Source: Bradyrhizobium guangzhouense
GTDB taxonomy: Bacteria > Pseudomonadota > Alphaproteobacteria > Rhizobiales > Xanthobacteraceae
Direction: 5' to 3'
Length of the DNA stretch: 64,000 nucleotides
NCBI RefSeq assembly: GCF_004114955.1
Contig: NZ_CP030053.1
Location: 6,076,001 to 6,140,000, forward strand
Shown here: positions 26,784 through 34,945 of the stretch, piece after piece
Numbering within the stretch: position 1 is the first letter of the stretch
Layout of the letters: each line of letters starts with the position of its first letter
Translations under genes and position numbers: made by a program
The notes under the pieces: model-generated
Databases searched by the model: none
Seen by the model: the letters and a program-made list of their open reading frames with translations, nothing else
What the model was told of the DNA's origin: nothing

Positions 26784-27575
26784 TCAGGGATTGCCGACAA
26801 TGAGCTTGCGCACCGGGCTCGGATTGATGAACGGACTTCCAAACTGGTAGAACTGCTCCCCAGGCGTCAAAAGCTGATAGAGCAGATAGACGTCGTTTCC
26901 CTGTTGCTTGCTGGCGGTGAGTGCGAAGATTGTCAGAGGGGACGAGGCGATCAGCCTCAACTGGTCGGCCGGATCGGCGATAACGTGGAAGCTCACCTTT
27001 TCGCCGAACTTGGCCACGTAACCGTCCGGCGGGTAGACCACTTTCGCCTGCCGCACGATACTCCGTACCTTCGGCAATTCTTGAGCAAGGCTCTGCCTCT
27101 GAAACACGGATAGAAAAGCCGCGCTTTGGGGATCGGGGGCGGCCCACTGGTCCAGCAGAAGCAGAAATGCCGCCGACGCCCCTGAAGAGACGCTCCTGTT
27201 GCGAGATATGGTACTGCATAATGCGAAATCCAACCATGGGTCCACCAATTGGACTCCCTGGGTTGAGAAATTCGTGCAGAGCGTCACCGAGGTGATGCCC
27301 CCGTTTCCGGGAAAGTCCACCTTCTCCTTCGCGCGCTCGCCGTCCCAAGTCCCTTCAATCGAGTAGGGCTGGTTTGAAACCCACGTCTTGCCGCCGAACT
27401 CGCATTGCCCCTTGAAGCGGTAAATGTGGGTGCCGCCCTTGAACTCGTGCCCCGTCAAATATCCCGGATGGCAACTGACCCAAAGATTCCCGTGGGGGTC
27501 GAAGGAAGCTGCTCGTCCCGACGTAGCAGCAAACATCCACATCAGGGCGGCCGCAGCAGCGATTGCGATACGCAT
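26784..27575 (-). CDS. Exported hypothetical protein
   Basis: A 263-residue protein with a signal peptide (MRIAIAAAALMWMF-like start, cut near GRA-ASFDP). The N-terminal half has Cys-containing strands (WVSCHPGYLTG, FKGQCEFGG, VTLCTNF) that may form disulfides in the periplasm. The C-terminal half reads YPPDGYVAKFGEKVSFHVI and ends with SFINPSPVRKLIVGNP. I recognise no family. A CTGGAG precedes the ATG. It is convergent with the amidase gene and not in an operon. A small inverted repeat (GAAAGGA and TCCTTTC) lies just upstream. Confidence 0.6.
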   Translation of the reverse strand: MRIAIAAAAALMWMFAATSGRAASFDPHGNLWVSCHPGYLTGHEFKGGTHIYRFKGQCEFGGKTWVSNQPYSIEGTWDGERAKEKVDFPGNGGITSVTLCTNFSTQGVQLVDPWLDFALCSTISRNRSVSSGASAAFLLLLDQWAAPDPQSAAFLSVFQRQSLAQELPKVRSIVRQAKVVYPPDGYVAKFGEKVSFHVIADPADQLRLIASSPLTIFALTASKQQGNDVYLLYQLLTPGEQFYQFGSPFINPSPVRKLIVGNP

Positions 27576-27696
27576 GGGCGTGCTCCAGGAAAGGAGTATC
27601 CTTTCAGGTAACGCTGGCGTGCCCCATCGTCATTGATCTGGCTCAACGTGCCGCTGCATCTTGATACAAAGCAACCTCGGCCGGCCAATTGTGATC

Positions 27697-28014
27697 TCAG
27701 TTCTTCACCGCCGGAATCGCCTCCTCCGGCTGCTGCTGGCCGAGCTTGAGCATCGCCAGCGCCTTGTCGAGCGCTTCGCGCAAGGCGAGCGCCGCGGCCG
27801 GGCTGCAGCGCAAATGCGCGGTCTGGACCACGTCGACCCTGACGGCGGCCCCGATGGGCATCAGCAGGTTTGCGGCCAACTCGATCTGGATCGCGCCGTT
27901 GTGATGGCCGAAGCAGGACGCGCCGTCGAAATAAATGATCGGCGCGCGCTCCGAGCTCGAGGTGGAAATGGTGACGGGCCCCTGGTTGGCGGCAGGCGTT
28001 TCGGGATCGGCCAT
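27697..28014 (-). CDS. Hypothetical protein, 105 aa
   Basis: A small cytosolic protein of 105 residues with an AGGAG Shine-Dalgarno six bases before its ATG. The core looks like a beta-rich domain (APIIYFDGASCFGHHNGAIQ, then IELAANLLMPIGAAVRVDVV) followed by a helix (SPAAALALREALDKALAML). No transmembrane segment and no known motif. Divergent from the thioesterase gene at 28145. The helix-ending layout is like small conserved proteins of unknown role seen widely in rhizobia. Confidence 0.6.
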   Translation of the reverse strand: MADPETPAANQGPVTISTSSSERAPIIYFDGASCFGHHNGAIQIELAANLLMPIGAAVRVDVVQTAHLRCSPAAALALREALDKALAMLKLGQQQPEEAIPAVKN

Positions 28015-28144
28015 GGGGTACTCCTCGCGGGCAGGGAACGGACGCCCACCATCGTTGCTTCAGCGGGCTGTGTCGAGGCCAAACCTGCCGTGCAGCGGCG
28101 CATGCGGGGTTTTGCGCAGGCCCCGACTGGTCTAGAACATCTCC

Positions 28145-29053
28145 ATGCCCACGTCATCGATCACGCTTCCGTTCGAGGAACTCGCCGAGGCCGTCAAGGG
28201 CCGCCGTTCCGATTACGGCCATATCAGCGGGCTCCAGCTCGACCGGTTCGCACCGGGCGAAGCCTGGTCGAGCCTGCCCTACCGCCCCGTCTTCGTCGGC
28301 GACACCGAGACCGGCGTGCTGCATGGCGGCGTCGTCACCGCAATGCTGGACGAGAGCTGCGGCATGGCGGTGCAGCTGGCGCTCGACGGCACGAGCGCGA
28401 TCGCAACGCTCGATCTGCGCATCGACTACCAGAAGCCGGCAACGCCCGGCCTTGCCATCAAGGCGCATTCGGTCTGCTACCGCACCACGCGCTCGATCGC
28501 CTTCGTGCGCTCCACCGCCTATCAGGAGTCCGAGGACGACCCGGTGGCGACGGCCACCGGCTGCTTCATGATCGGCGCCAACCGCACCAACATGCTGGCG
28601 GACCGGCGGATGGATTCGCGCAGCATTCCGACGCTGGAAGCAGCTGATGATCCGGACGGGCCGTTCGCCAACAGCCCGTTCGCACGCGCTCTCGGCATTC
28701 GCGTCAACGACGACGGTACGCTGACGATGCCGTTCTCGCCAAGGATCATCGGCAATCCGATCCTGCCCGCGATCCATGGCGGCATGACCGGCGCCTTCCT
28801 CGAGACCACGGCGATTTTCGGCGTGCGGCGCGAGCTCGGCATCGCGGCGCTGCCGAAGCCGATCGGGCTCACCGTCAACTACCTGCGCTCCGGCCGGGCA
28901 TTGGACACGATGGCCAACGTCTCGATCGTGAAACAGGGACGGCGTATCGTCGCCTTCGAGGCGTGGGCCTGGCAGGACGATGCGGCCAAGCCGATTGCGT
29001 CTGCCTTCGGCCATTTCATGCTGCGGCCGACGCCCGGAGGCGACGAGGAATAG
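28145..29053 (+). CDS. Double-hotdog thioesterase family protein
   Basis: A 302-residue protein with two tandem hotdog (PaaI-like) domains. The first has the HGGVVTAMLDESCGMAVQLAL helix with an active-site-type Asp/Glu in LDES, and ATLDLRIDYQKPA. The second has HGGMTGAFLETTAIFGVRRE and LTVNYLRSGRALDT. Members hydrolyse acyl-CoA thioesters; a two-domain chain forms the hotdog dimer within one polypeptide. It is not linked to an obvious pathway, but thioesterase activity fits the acyl-CoA metabolism elsewhere in the window. Confidence 0.88.
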   Translation: MPTSSITLPFEELAEAVKGRRSDYGHISGLQLDRFAPGEAWSSLPYRPVFVGDTETGVLHGGVVTAMLDESCGMAVQLALDGTSAIATLDLRIDYQKPATPGLAIKAHSVCYRTTRSIAFVRSTAYQESEDDPVATATGCFMIGANRTNMLADRRMDSRSIPTLEAADDPDGPFANSPFARALGIRVNDDGTLTMPFSPRIIGNPILPAIHGGMTGAFLETTAIFGVRRELGIAALPKPIGLTVNYLRSGRALDTMANVSIVKQGRRIVAFEAWAWQDDAAKPIASAFGHFMLRPTPGGDEE

Positions 29054-29132
29054 GCGTATTTGACTTGACGGAACGGGCTTGACGTCGAAGGTTTGGGCTC
29101 CACCATCGCGCATTTCATCGAGAGGTATTTGC

Positions 29133-29498
29133 TTGCGGCATCCGATCGACATCATCGCCATGTTTGCCGCCATCTGGCTGCTCGCTTCGATGGTGCTCGA
29201 CGCGCTGACGCCGAAGGAGCTGACGGCGGTCATGATCGCGATCGCGATCGCGCCGGCAATCGTCATCACCGCCGTGTTTTACTATCTGCGCTGCCCGCGC
29301 ACGGATTTCGCGGTGATGTTCGCAGGATTGTGGCTGATATCGGACATTGCGATCGCCTTCATCTCGCCTAAGGAGCTGCCGCTCTGGCTTCTGCTGCTCG
29401 GCTTCGTGCCGGCGGCGCTGATCGGCATCGTATTGCACTGGCGGCGCTTCCAGCGCCGCGATGAGCAGCTCCCCGCACCATCGGTGAAGCGCGGCTAA
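29133..29498 (+). CDS. Small multipass membrane protein
   Basis: About 121 residues from a TTG at 29133 that follows GAGAGG at good spacing; a longer frame from 29079 lacks such a signal. Four hydrophobic helices are apparent: IIAMFAAIWLLASMVL, AVMIAIAIAPAIVITAVFYY, FAVMFAGLWLISDIAIAF and LWLLLLGFVPAALIGIVL. The first and third both read MFA-x-x-WL(L/I) and are followed by TPKEL and SPKEL, so the protein is an internal duplication of a two-helix unit. No known family. The tail is charged (HWRRFQRRDEQ). Confidence 0.65.
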   Translation: MRHPIDIIAMFAAIWLLASMVLDALTPKELTAVMIAIAIAPAIVITAVFYYLRCPRTDFAVMFAGLWLISDIAIAFISPKELPLWLLLLGFVPAALIGIVLHWRRFQRRDEQLPAPSVKRG

Positions 29499-29527
29499 TT
29501 CACCTCTCCCCGACGAGGAGAGGTGAA
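29499..29527. terminator. Hairpin between convergent genes
   Basis: TTCACCTCTCC (29499-29509) and GGAGAGGTGAA (29517-29527) form a perfect 11-base-pair stem with a 7-base loop, starting directly at the stop codon of the membrane protein gene. No long T-run follows on either strand, so termination efficiency is uncertain. Confidence 0.6.
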
Positions 29528-29566
29528 CTGAGCGTTTGGCTCGCACCATATCAAGATCAATGCGCA

Positions 29567-31303
29567 TCAGCGCGCCAGCAAGTTCGTCTTCGCGAGGTCG
29601 ATGACCTCGTCGCCACGGCCGCTCATCACCGCGCGCAGCACCCAGAGGCTAAAACCCTTGACCTGCTCGGCCGTGATGGTCGGCGGCATCGAGAGCTCCT
29701 GCTTGGCGGTGACGACGTCGAGCAGCGCCGGGCCGTTGTGGGCCAGCATCTCCTTCATCGCGCCTGGGAGCTCGCCGGGGTCCTCGATGCGCCTCGCAAA
29801 AATGCCCATCGCGCGCGCCATCGCGGCGAAGTCGGGATTCGCCAGATCGACATTGGTGTCGACGAAGCCTGCGGCCTTCATCTCCAGCGCGACGAAGCCG
29901 AGCACACCGTTGTTGAAGACGACGATTTTTACCGGCAGCTTCATCTGCGTCAGCGTGATCAGATCACCCATCAGCATGGTGAAGCCGCCGTCGCCGGAGA
30001 GCGAGATCACCTGACGGCCGGGCTGGGACGCCTGCGCGCCGATCGCCTGCGGCATCGCGTTGGCCATCGAGCCGTGCACGAAGGAGCCGATCAGCCGGCG
30101 GCGGCCGTTCATCTGGAGATAGCGCGCGGCCCAGATCGTGGGCGTGCCGACGTCGGCGGTGAAGACGGCATCGTCGGAAGCGTGCTCGCTGATCATTTTT
30201 GCGAGGTATTGCGGATGGATCGGCTTGGCTCCGGGCGTGCCCTTGGCGAGGGAGTCGAGGCCCTCGCGCGCCGTCCTGTAATGCGCGACGGCATCGTCGA
30301 GATGCCTGCGCTGCGTCTTGGTCTCGAGCAGCGGCAGCAGCGCCTCGATGGTGAGCTTGACGTCGCCGACGAGGCCGAGATCGATCTTGGCACGCCGGCC
30401 AAGATTTTCGGGGCGGATGTCGATCTGCACGATCTTCGCATCCGTGGGGAAGAACTGCTTGTAGGGAAAGTCGGTGCCGAGCATCACCAGCGCGTCGCAG
30501 GCGTGCATGGCGGCGTAGCCCGAGGAAAAGCCGATGAAGCCGGTCATGCCGACATCGTAAGGATTGTCGTACTCGACATGCTCCTTGCCGCCGAGCGCGT
30601 GCACGATCGGGCTCTTCAGGGTTTCCGCGAGTTGCATCAGCGGCGCATGCGCGCCGGCACAGCCGCGGCCGCAGAACAGGGTGATGCGCTCCGCGCCGTT
30701 GAGGAGACCGGCGAGCGCCGTCAGCTCATCGGCTTGAGGGACGACCTTCGGTGCGGCGAGCGACAGGCCCCGATTGGTCGACAGCGCGCGCTTCGGGGGC
30801 GAGCGGAACGCGACATCGCCGGGCATGGCAACGACGGCAACGCCGCGCAGGCCCACCGCGGCGCGAATGGCGTTCTCCAGCACGAAGGGCAGCTGGCTCG
30901 GATCCGAGATCAGCTCGCAATAATGGCTGCATTCGCGAAACAGGTTTTGCGGATGGGTTTCCTGGAAATAGCCGCCGCCGATCTCGGCCGAGGGGATTTG
31001 CGCCGCGATCGCCAGCACCGGCACACGGCTGCGATGCGCATCGAACAGGCCGTTGATCAGATGCAGATTGCCGGGGCCGCAGGAGCCCGCGCAGACCGCG
31101 AGGCTGCCGGTCATCTCGGCTTCGCCGGCGGCCGCGAACGCCGCGACCTCTTCGTGGCGGACGTGGATCCACTCGATGGTGCCGCGGCGACGCAGCGCCT
31201 CGGTGAGACCGTTCAGGCTGTCGCCGACAATGCCATAGATGCGCTTGACGCCGGCGTGTTCGAGCGTTGCCACGAACAGATCGGCTATGTTGTTGATCGC
31301 CAT
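29567..31303 (-). CDS. Thiamine-diphosphate-dependent pyruvate oxidase-like enzyme (PoxB type)
   Basis: A 578-residue ThDP enzyme. The N-terminal pyrimidine domain holds the catalytic Glu in [19 protein letters not shown]; the FAD/regulatory middle domain follows; the C-terminal pyrophosphate domain holds the GDG...N motif as [19 protein letters not shown] followed by VVFNN. This arrangement and the N-terminal IVGDSLNGL are typical of pyruvate:quinone oxidoreductase (PoxB), which makes acetate and CO2. The ATG at 31303 has AGGAGA six bases upstream. Residues needed for ThDP are intact. Same strand as dgoA and dgoK, but about 80 bases lie between. Confidence 0.88.
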   Translation of the reverse strand: MAINNIADLFVATLEHAGVKRIYGIVGDSLNGLTEALRRRGTIEWIHVRHEEVAAFAAAGEAEMTGSLAVCAGSCGPGNLHLINGLFDAHRSRVPVLAIAAQIPSAEIGGGYFQETHPQNLFRECSHYCELISDPSQLPFVLENAIRAAVGLRGVAVVAMPGDVAFRSPPKRALSTNRGLSLAAPKVVPQADELTALAGLLNGAERITLFCGRGCAGAHAPLMQLAETLKSPIVHALGGKEHVEYDNPYDVGMTGFIGFSSGYAAMHACDALVMLGTDFPYKQFFPTDAKIVQIDIRPENLGRRAKIDLGLVGDVKLTIEALLPLLETKTQRRHLDDAVAHYRTAREGLDSLAKGTPGAKPIHPQYLAKMISEHASDDAVFTADVGTPTIWAARYLQMNGRRRLIGSFVHGSMANAMPQAIGAQASQPGRQVISLSGDGGFTMLMGDLITLTQMKLPVKIVVFNNGVLGFVALEMKAAGFVDTNVDLANPDFAAMARAMGIFARRIEDPGELPGAMKEMLAHNGPALLDVVTAKQELSMPPTITAEQVKGFSLWVLRAVMSGRGDEVIDLAKTNLLAR

Positions 31304-31315
31304 GTCGGTCTCCTG

Positions 31316-31336
31316 ATCTTGCAAGTCACGCAAGAT
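31316..31336 (-). promoter_or_regulatory. Inverted repeat just upstream of the poxB-like ribosome binding site
   Basis: ATCTTGC (31316-31322) and GCAAGAT (31330-31336) with a 7-base spacer lie 13 bases before the start codon on the minus strand, next to the AGGAGA. It could be an operator or a short RNA hairpin that masks the ribosome binding site. Not a terminator, as no U-run follows. Confidence 0.4.
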
Positions 31337-31383
31337 AGGACACCACACGACAGCGACGGCATCACGGCTTGTTTATTGCTCGA

Positions 31384-32016
31384 TCAGTCTTTCGCAATCG
31401 CCCGATCGTAGGCGTCGATCGTCGCCCTGGCGCGCGCGGCGACGTCGGCGGCCGACATGCCGGGCTTGTAGAGGCTGGAGCCGAGGCCGAAGGCGGTGAC
31501 GCCGCCCTTGATGTACTCGGCAAAATTCTGGTCGGAAACGCCGCCGACGGCGGCGATCATCGCGCCTGCGGGAAGCACCGCGCGGATCGCGGCGATGCCG
31601 GAGGCACCGAGCACGCTCGCCGGAAAGAACTTCAGGCCGGATGCGCCGGAGCGCGCCGCGAGCAGCGCTTCGGTCGGCGAGAACACGCCGGGCAGCGTGA
31701 TCATGGCGTACTGATGTGCACGCGCGAGCACCTGCGTATCCACATTCGGCGACACCATCAGCTTGCCACCGACGTCGTTGAGGCGATCGACGTCTGAGGT
31801 GGCCAACACGGTGCCAGCCCCGATCAGCACGCTTGATGGCGCGAGCTTCGCCGCAAGACCGATCGAGCGGAACGGATCCGGCGAGTTCAGCGGGATCTCG
31901 ATCGCGGTCATGCCGGCGTCGATCAGCACGCCGACGATGGCCTCGGTCTCCTCGGGCTTGACGCCGCGCAGGATCGCGACCAGGGGCCGCTTCATCGACG
32001 GAAAGGGAACGCTCAT
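31384..32016 (-). CDS. dgoA: 2-dehydro-3-deoxy-6-phosphogalactonate aldolase
   Basis: A 210-residue class I aldolase of the KDPG/KDPGal family that splits KDPGal to pyruvate and glyceraldehyde 3-phosphate. The catalytic Glu is in TAIEIPLNSPDP and the Schiff-base Lys in ASGLKFFPAS; the phosphate-binding GGVSDQNF and GLGSSLYKP loops complete the barrel. The IPLNSPDP segment matches DgoA rather than Eda. ATG at 32016 follows GAAGGA. It begins 14 bases after the stop of the kinase gene, so the two form an operon for the De Ley-Doudoroff galactonate route. The dehydratase (dgoD) is not in view. Confidence 0.92.
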   Translation of the reverse strand: MSVPFPSMKRPLVAILRGVKPEETEAIVGVLIDAGMTAIEIPLNSPDPFRSIGLAAKLAPSSVLIGAGTVLATSDVDRLNDVGGKLMVSPNVDTQVLARAHQYAMITLPGVFSPTEALLAARSGASGLKFFPASVLGASGIAAIRAVLPAGAMIAAVGGVSDQNFAEYIKGGVTAFGLGSSLYKPGMSAADVAARARATIDAYDRAIAKD

Positions 32017-32029
32017 CTCAAAGATCCTT

Positions 32030-32944
32030 CTACTTCGTCCAGATCGCGGCAGCCGCCATCGACAGGCCGCGACGCACCGCTTCATCGGCATCGATCGGGT
32101 TCACATCGACCGATAGCGCATCGAAAGCCTGCCGGTACAGGGCTGCGAGCCGTCCCGACGCAATCAGCGAGATGCCGGTCTTCGGCACGCTGCCGGAAAG
32201 GCCTGCCGCGAGCTCGGCGCCGATCAACGTACCGGACAATGTCTCGCGCGCCGCAGCCGGCGTGCCGCCGAACAGCAGCTGCCGCGACCGCGCGGTGAAC
32301 AGGAGGTTGGCCGCGAAAGCCGGCGCCTCGAACGCGGCTTTCACCGCCGTCTTGAAGGTCGCGACATCCTCGGCCTGATCGGCCCCGGCAACTGCGAGCG
32401 ACAGGATAGTCTCGCGCGAAACGACGCTGAACAGCTCGCCGGTCATGAATGTCGAGAAATGCGCGACCGTGCCGTCCTTCACCCGCACCCATTTGGAATG
32501 GGTGCCGGGCATGCAGACCAGCGCCTCACCTGCGGCCTCGAGCCCGAGCGCGCCGAGCAATTGCGTCTCCTCGCCGCGCATCACATCAGGCGCCTTTGTG
32601 TCGCGCTGCGCGATGCCGGGCAGGATGCGGATGTCCCGCCCCTCGCCGGGCACGCGCGCGGCCTGTTTCAGGATCGCGGACAGCGGCGCCGGCGTATCGA
32701 CATAGCCGGCCTCGACCCAGCCGGTCTTGGCCCCGGCCATGCCGCAGACCAGGACCGGCAGATGATCGGGCGCCGGAACCGCGGCAAGGTGCGATTGCAG
32801 CACGCCGGAGAAACCGGCCTTGGCCGCCGCCAGCATGCCCTCGTCGCTGCGGCGCTCGGCCAGCACCTGGCCGGCGCGATCGACCAGCCAGAGCCGGAAA
32901 CTGCTGGTGCCCCAGTCCACCGCGACATAAGCGGGTTCGGTCAT
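32030..32944 (-). CDS. dgoK: 2-dehydro-3-deoxygalactonokinase
   Basis: A 304-residue kinase of the DgoK family that phosphorylates 2-dehydro-3-deoxygalactonate. The ATP-binding start AVDWGTSSFRLWLVD is characteristic, and the central VLVCGMAGAKTGWVEAGYV, GEETQLLGAL and CMPGTHSKWVRVKDG blocks are typical for DgoK. Directly upstream of dgoA on the same strand. Two CGTCTC/GAGACG palindromes lie 16 to 54 bases before its start codon and may also touch its promoter. Confidence 0.92.
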   Translation of the reverse strand: MTEPAYVAVDWGTSSFRLWLVDRAGQVLAERRSDEGMLAAAKAGFSGVLQSHLAAVPAPDHLPVLVCGMAGAKTGWVEAGYVDTPAPLSAILKQAARVPGEGRDIRILPGIAQRDTKAPDVMRGEETQLLGALGLEAAGEALVCMPGTHSKWVRVKDGTVAHFSTFMTGELFSVVSRETILSLAVAGADQAEDVATFKTAVKAAFEAPAFAANLLFTARSRQLLFGGTPAAARETLSGTLIGAELAAGLSGSVPKTGISLIASGRLAALYRQAFDALSVDVNPIDADEAVRRGLSMAAAAIWTK

Positions 32945-32959
32945 TTCGAATCGTATCCT

Positions 32960-32977
32960 CGTCTCACGCCTGAGACG
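32960..32977. promoter_or_regulatory. Upstream activator site 1 (CGTCTC-N6-GAGACG)
   Basis: A perfect 6+6 base palindrome with a 6-base spacer. It lies about 106 bases upstream of the -24 element of the sigma-54 promoter at 33083. With the second copy next to it, this is the expected form of an enhancer site for a Fis-type sigma-54 activator dimer. It could instead belong to a repressor of dgoK, whose start is 16 bases away on the other strand. Confidence 0.65.
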
Positions 32978-32978
32978 C

Positions 32979-32998
32979 CGTCTCGCGACAATGAGACG
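32979..32998. promoter_or_regulatory. Upstream activator site 2 (CGTCTC-N8-GAGACG)
   Basis: Same half-sites as the first site but with an 8-base spacer, one base further downstream. The half-sites of the two palindromes lie about 19 to 21 bases apart (32960, 32979; 32972, 32993), roughly two helical turns, so two dimers could sit on one face of the DNA. Confidence 0.65.
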
Positions 32999-33082
32999 GG
33001 CGTTCAGACAATCTGCTCCGGGATATCGGCAATTGCCGCTCTAAACCAGCGTTTTCTCGCGGGGTCCGCGCGCCCGGCGCGC

Positions 33083-33098
33083 TGGCACACCGCTTGCT
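33083..33098 (+). promoter_or_regulatory. Sigma-54 promoter (-24/-12) for the flavin monooxygenase operon
   Basis: TGGCACACCGCTTGCT at 33083-33098 matches the consensus TGGCAC-N5-TTGCW, with invariant GG at -24 and GC at -12. Transcription should begin near 33109, giving a leader of about 55 bases to the ATG at 33164. Two palindromes lie upstream at activator distance, and a sigma-54 activator gene lies at the end of the operon. Confidence 0.85.
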
Positions 33099-33163
33099 GA
33101 AGCTGTTCCTGTTCAAGCCAGCGAACGCGCAGCAAGACGCGTCAACATCAGATGAGGAAACCC

Positions 33164-34261
33164 ATGGAGATCGGCTATTTCACGATGCCTTCGCATCCGC
33201 CGGAGTGCGGCCTGAAGGAAGGACATGACTGGGACCTGCAGGTCCTGCGCTGGCTCGACGAGCTCGGCTATCAGGAGGCCTGGATCGGCGAGCACCACAC
33301 CGCGCCGTGGGAACCCAATCCCACGCCGGACCTCTTGATCGCTCAGGCCCTGCTGCAGACCAAGCGGTTGCGCATCGGACCGGGCGGCTTCCTGCTGCCC
33401 TATCACCATCCGGCCGAGCTCGCCAACCGCGTCGCGATGCTCGACCATCTCTCCGAGGGCCGGCTCAATTTCGGCGTGGCGGCCTCGGGCCTGCCGAGCG
33501 ACTGGGCGATGTTCAACGTCGACGGCATGAGCGGACAGAACCGCGACATGACCCGCGAGGCGCTGGAGATCATCCTCAGGCTCTGGACCGAGCCCGCGCC
33601 GTTCACCCACAAAGGAAAATTCTGGACGGTGACCAAGCCGGACACGATGTTCGACTTCCTCAAGCCGCACATCAAGCCGCTGCAGGCGCCGCATCCGCCG
33701 ATCGGCGTTGCGGGTCTGTCGAAGAACTCGGACACGCTGAAGCTCGCGGGCGAACGCGGTTTCATTCCGATGAGCCTCAACCTCAACCCGGCCTACGTCT
33801 CCAGCCATTGGGATTCGGTCGTAACAGGGGCCGCGAAAACCGGCCGCAAGCCGAACCGGCAGGACTGGCGGCTGGTGCGCGAGGTGTTCGTGGCCGACAC
33901 GGATGAGGAAGCCTGGAAGCTCTCGACCGGCGACATGATGGGCCGGATGATGAGCGAATACTTCCTGCCGCTGCTCGGCCATTTCGGCTTCAAGGATTAT
34001 CTGAAGCACGCCCCTGACGTTCCCGACAGCGACGTCACGGTCGAATATTGCGCCAAGCGGAACTGGATCGTCGGCTCGCCATCGACGGTCGCCGAGAAGA
34101 TCGAAAAGATCTACGACGAGGTCGGCGGCTTCGGCGTGCTCTGCGTGTTCGGCTTCGACTACAAGCACAAGCCGGAGGCCTGGCACCGCTCGCTCGCGCT
34201 GCTGAAGAACGAGGTGATGCCGCGCCTGAAGCACCTCGGCTCCGCGAAGAAGGCGGCTTGA
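33164..34261 (+). CDS. LLM class flavin-dependent monooxygenase
   Basis: A 365-residue luciferase-like TIM-barrel flavin enzyme (alkanal/limonene monooxygenase branch). Visible marks are MEIGYFTMPSHPPECG at the first strand, EAWIGEHHTAPWEPNPTPDL (family EHH block), the flavin segment GVAASGLPSDWAMF, and IGVAGLSKNSDTLKLAGERG. ATG at 33164 has GAGG six bases upstream. It lacks its own flavin reductase domain and is followed after 58 bases by a flavin reductase gene, so it is the oxygenase of a two-component system that uses diffusible reduced FMN. The promoter is sigma-54 type. The substrate is unknown. Confidence 0.9.
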   Translation: MEIGYFTMPSHPPECGLKEGHDWDLQVLRWLDELGYQEAWIGEHHTAPWEPNPTPDLLIAQALLQTKRLRIGPGGFLLPYHHPAELANRVAMLDHLSEGRLNFGVAASGLPSDWAMFNVDGMSGQNRDMTREALEIILRLWTEPAPFTHKGKFWTVTKPDTMFDFLKPHIKPLQAPHPPIGVAGLSKNSDTLKLAGERGFIPMSLNLNPAYVSSHWDSVVTGAAKTGRKPNRQDWRLVREVFVADTDEEAWKLSTGDMMGRMMSEYFLPLLGHFGFKDYLKHAPDVPDSDVTVEYCAKRNWIVGSPSTVAEKIEKIYDEVGGFGVLCVFGFDYKHKPEAWHRSLALLKNEVMPRLKHLGSAKKAA

Positions 34262-34319
34262 CGCATCGCGGGTGCGGCGCGAACCTGCCGCACCCGCTTT
34301 TGTTTTCGGAGATTTCCGC

Positions 34320-34889
34320 GTGAGCGTCGACGCCAAACCTCTCGACCCAAAGGACTTCAAGCAAGCGATGCGCCAGTGCGCCGGCGCGGTTGCACTGGTC
34401 ACAGTTGGTGCCGAGCACGGCAAGCGCACCGGGCTGACGGTGACGTCGGCCACTTCGCTCTCGGACAATCCGCCGTCGCTGATCGTCTGCGTGAACCGCA
34501 ACGCCAGTGCCCATGCGCGCATCCGCGAGGAAGGCGCGTTTGCGATCAACTTCCTGCACGAGGATCACGCCCTGCTGGCGCTGACCTTCAGCGGCCAGAA
34601 GGGCGTCAACGGCGACGATCGTTTCGCATTCGGCCATTGGGCGCGCGGCGAGACGGGCGCACCCGTCCTGACGGACGCGATCGCGGCGTTCGACTGCGTG
34701 CTGGCGCAGGAGTTCGAGACCAGGACGCATTCGATCTTCGTCGGCGAGGTGCGCGGTGCGACGCATTCGGCCACGGCCGCGCCGCTGGTGTATTTGCGCA
34801 GCAGTTTCCACACGCCGCAGGAAATCCGCGAGACCGTTTCGGTCGGCGACCTCGACTCGCGGCATTTGAGTTGGACGGATTTTTCGTGA
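34320..34889 (+). CDS. NAD(P)H:flavin reductase of the two-component monooxygenase
   Basis: A 189-residue HpaC/DszD-type flavin reductase. It has the family segments FKQAMRQCAGAVALVTVGAE, GLTVTSATSLSDNPPSLIVC (flavin contact, TVTSATSLS) and RIREEGAFAINFL. GTG at 34320 follows GGAG. It supplies reduced flavin to the preceding LLM oxygenase. Converges on the sigma-54 activator gene; a CCCTTCTCCC hairpin lies between. Confidence 0.88.
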   Translation: MSVDAKPLDPKDFKQAMRQCAGAVALVTVGAEHGKRTGLTVTSATSLSDNPPSLIVCVNRNASAHARIREEGAFAINFLHEDHALLALTFSGQKGVNGDDRFAFGHWARGETGAPVLTDAIAAFDCVLAQEFETRTHSIFVGEVRGATHSATAAPLVYLRSSFHTPQEIRETVSVGDLDSRHLSWTDFS

Positions 34890-34905
34890 GACACAGTACG
34901 CCGCT

Positions 34906-34939
34906 CTTCCCTTCTCCCCTTGTGGGAGAGGGAAAGAAG
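34906..34939. terminator. Imperfect hairpin between convergent genes
   Basis: CTTCCCTTCTCCC near 34906 pairs with GGGAGAGGGAAAGAAG ending near 34939 with a small bulge. It sits between the reductase stop and the stop of the activator gene, consistent with a bidirectional terminator or a repeat of the GAGAGG type. Confidence 0.45.
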
Positions 34940-34945
34940 CAAGCG

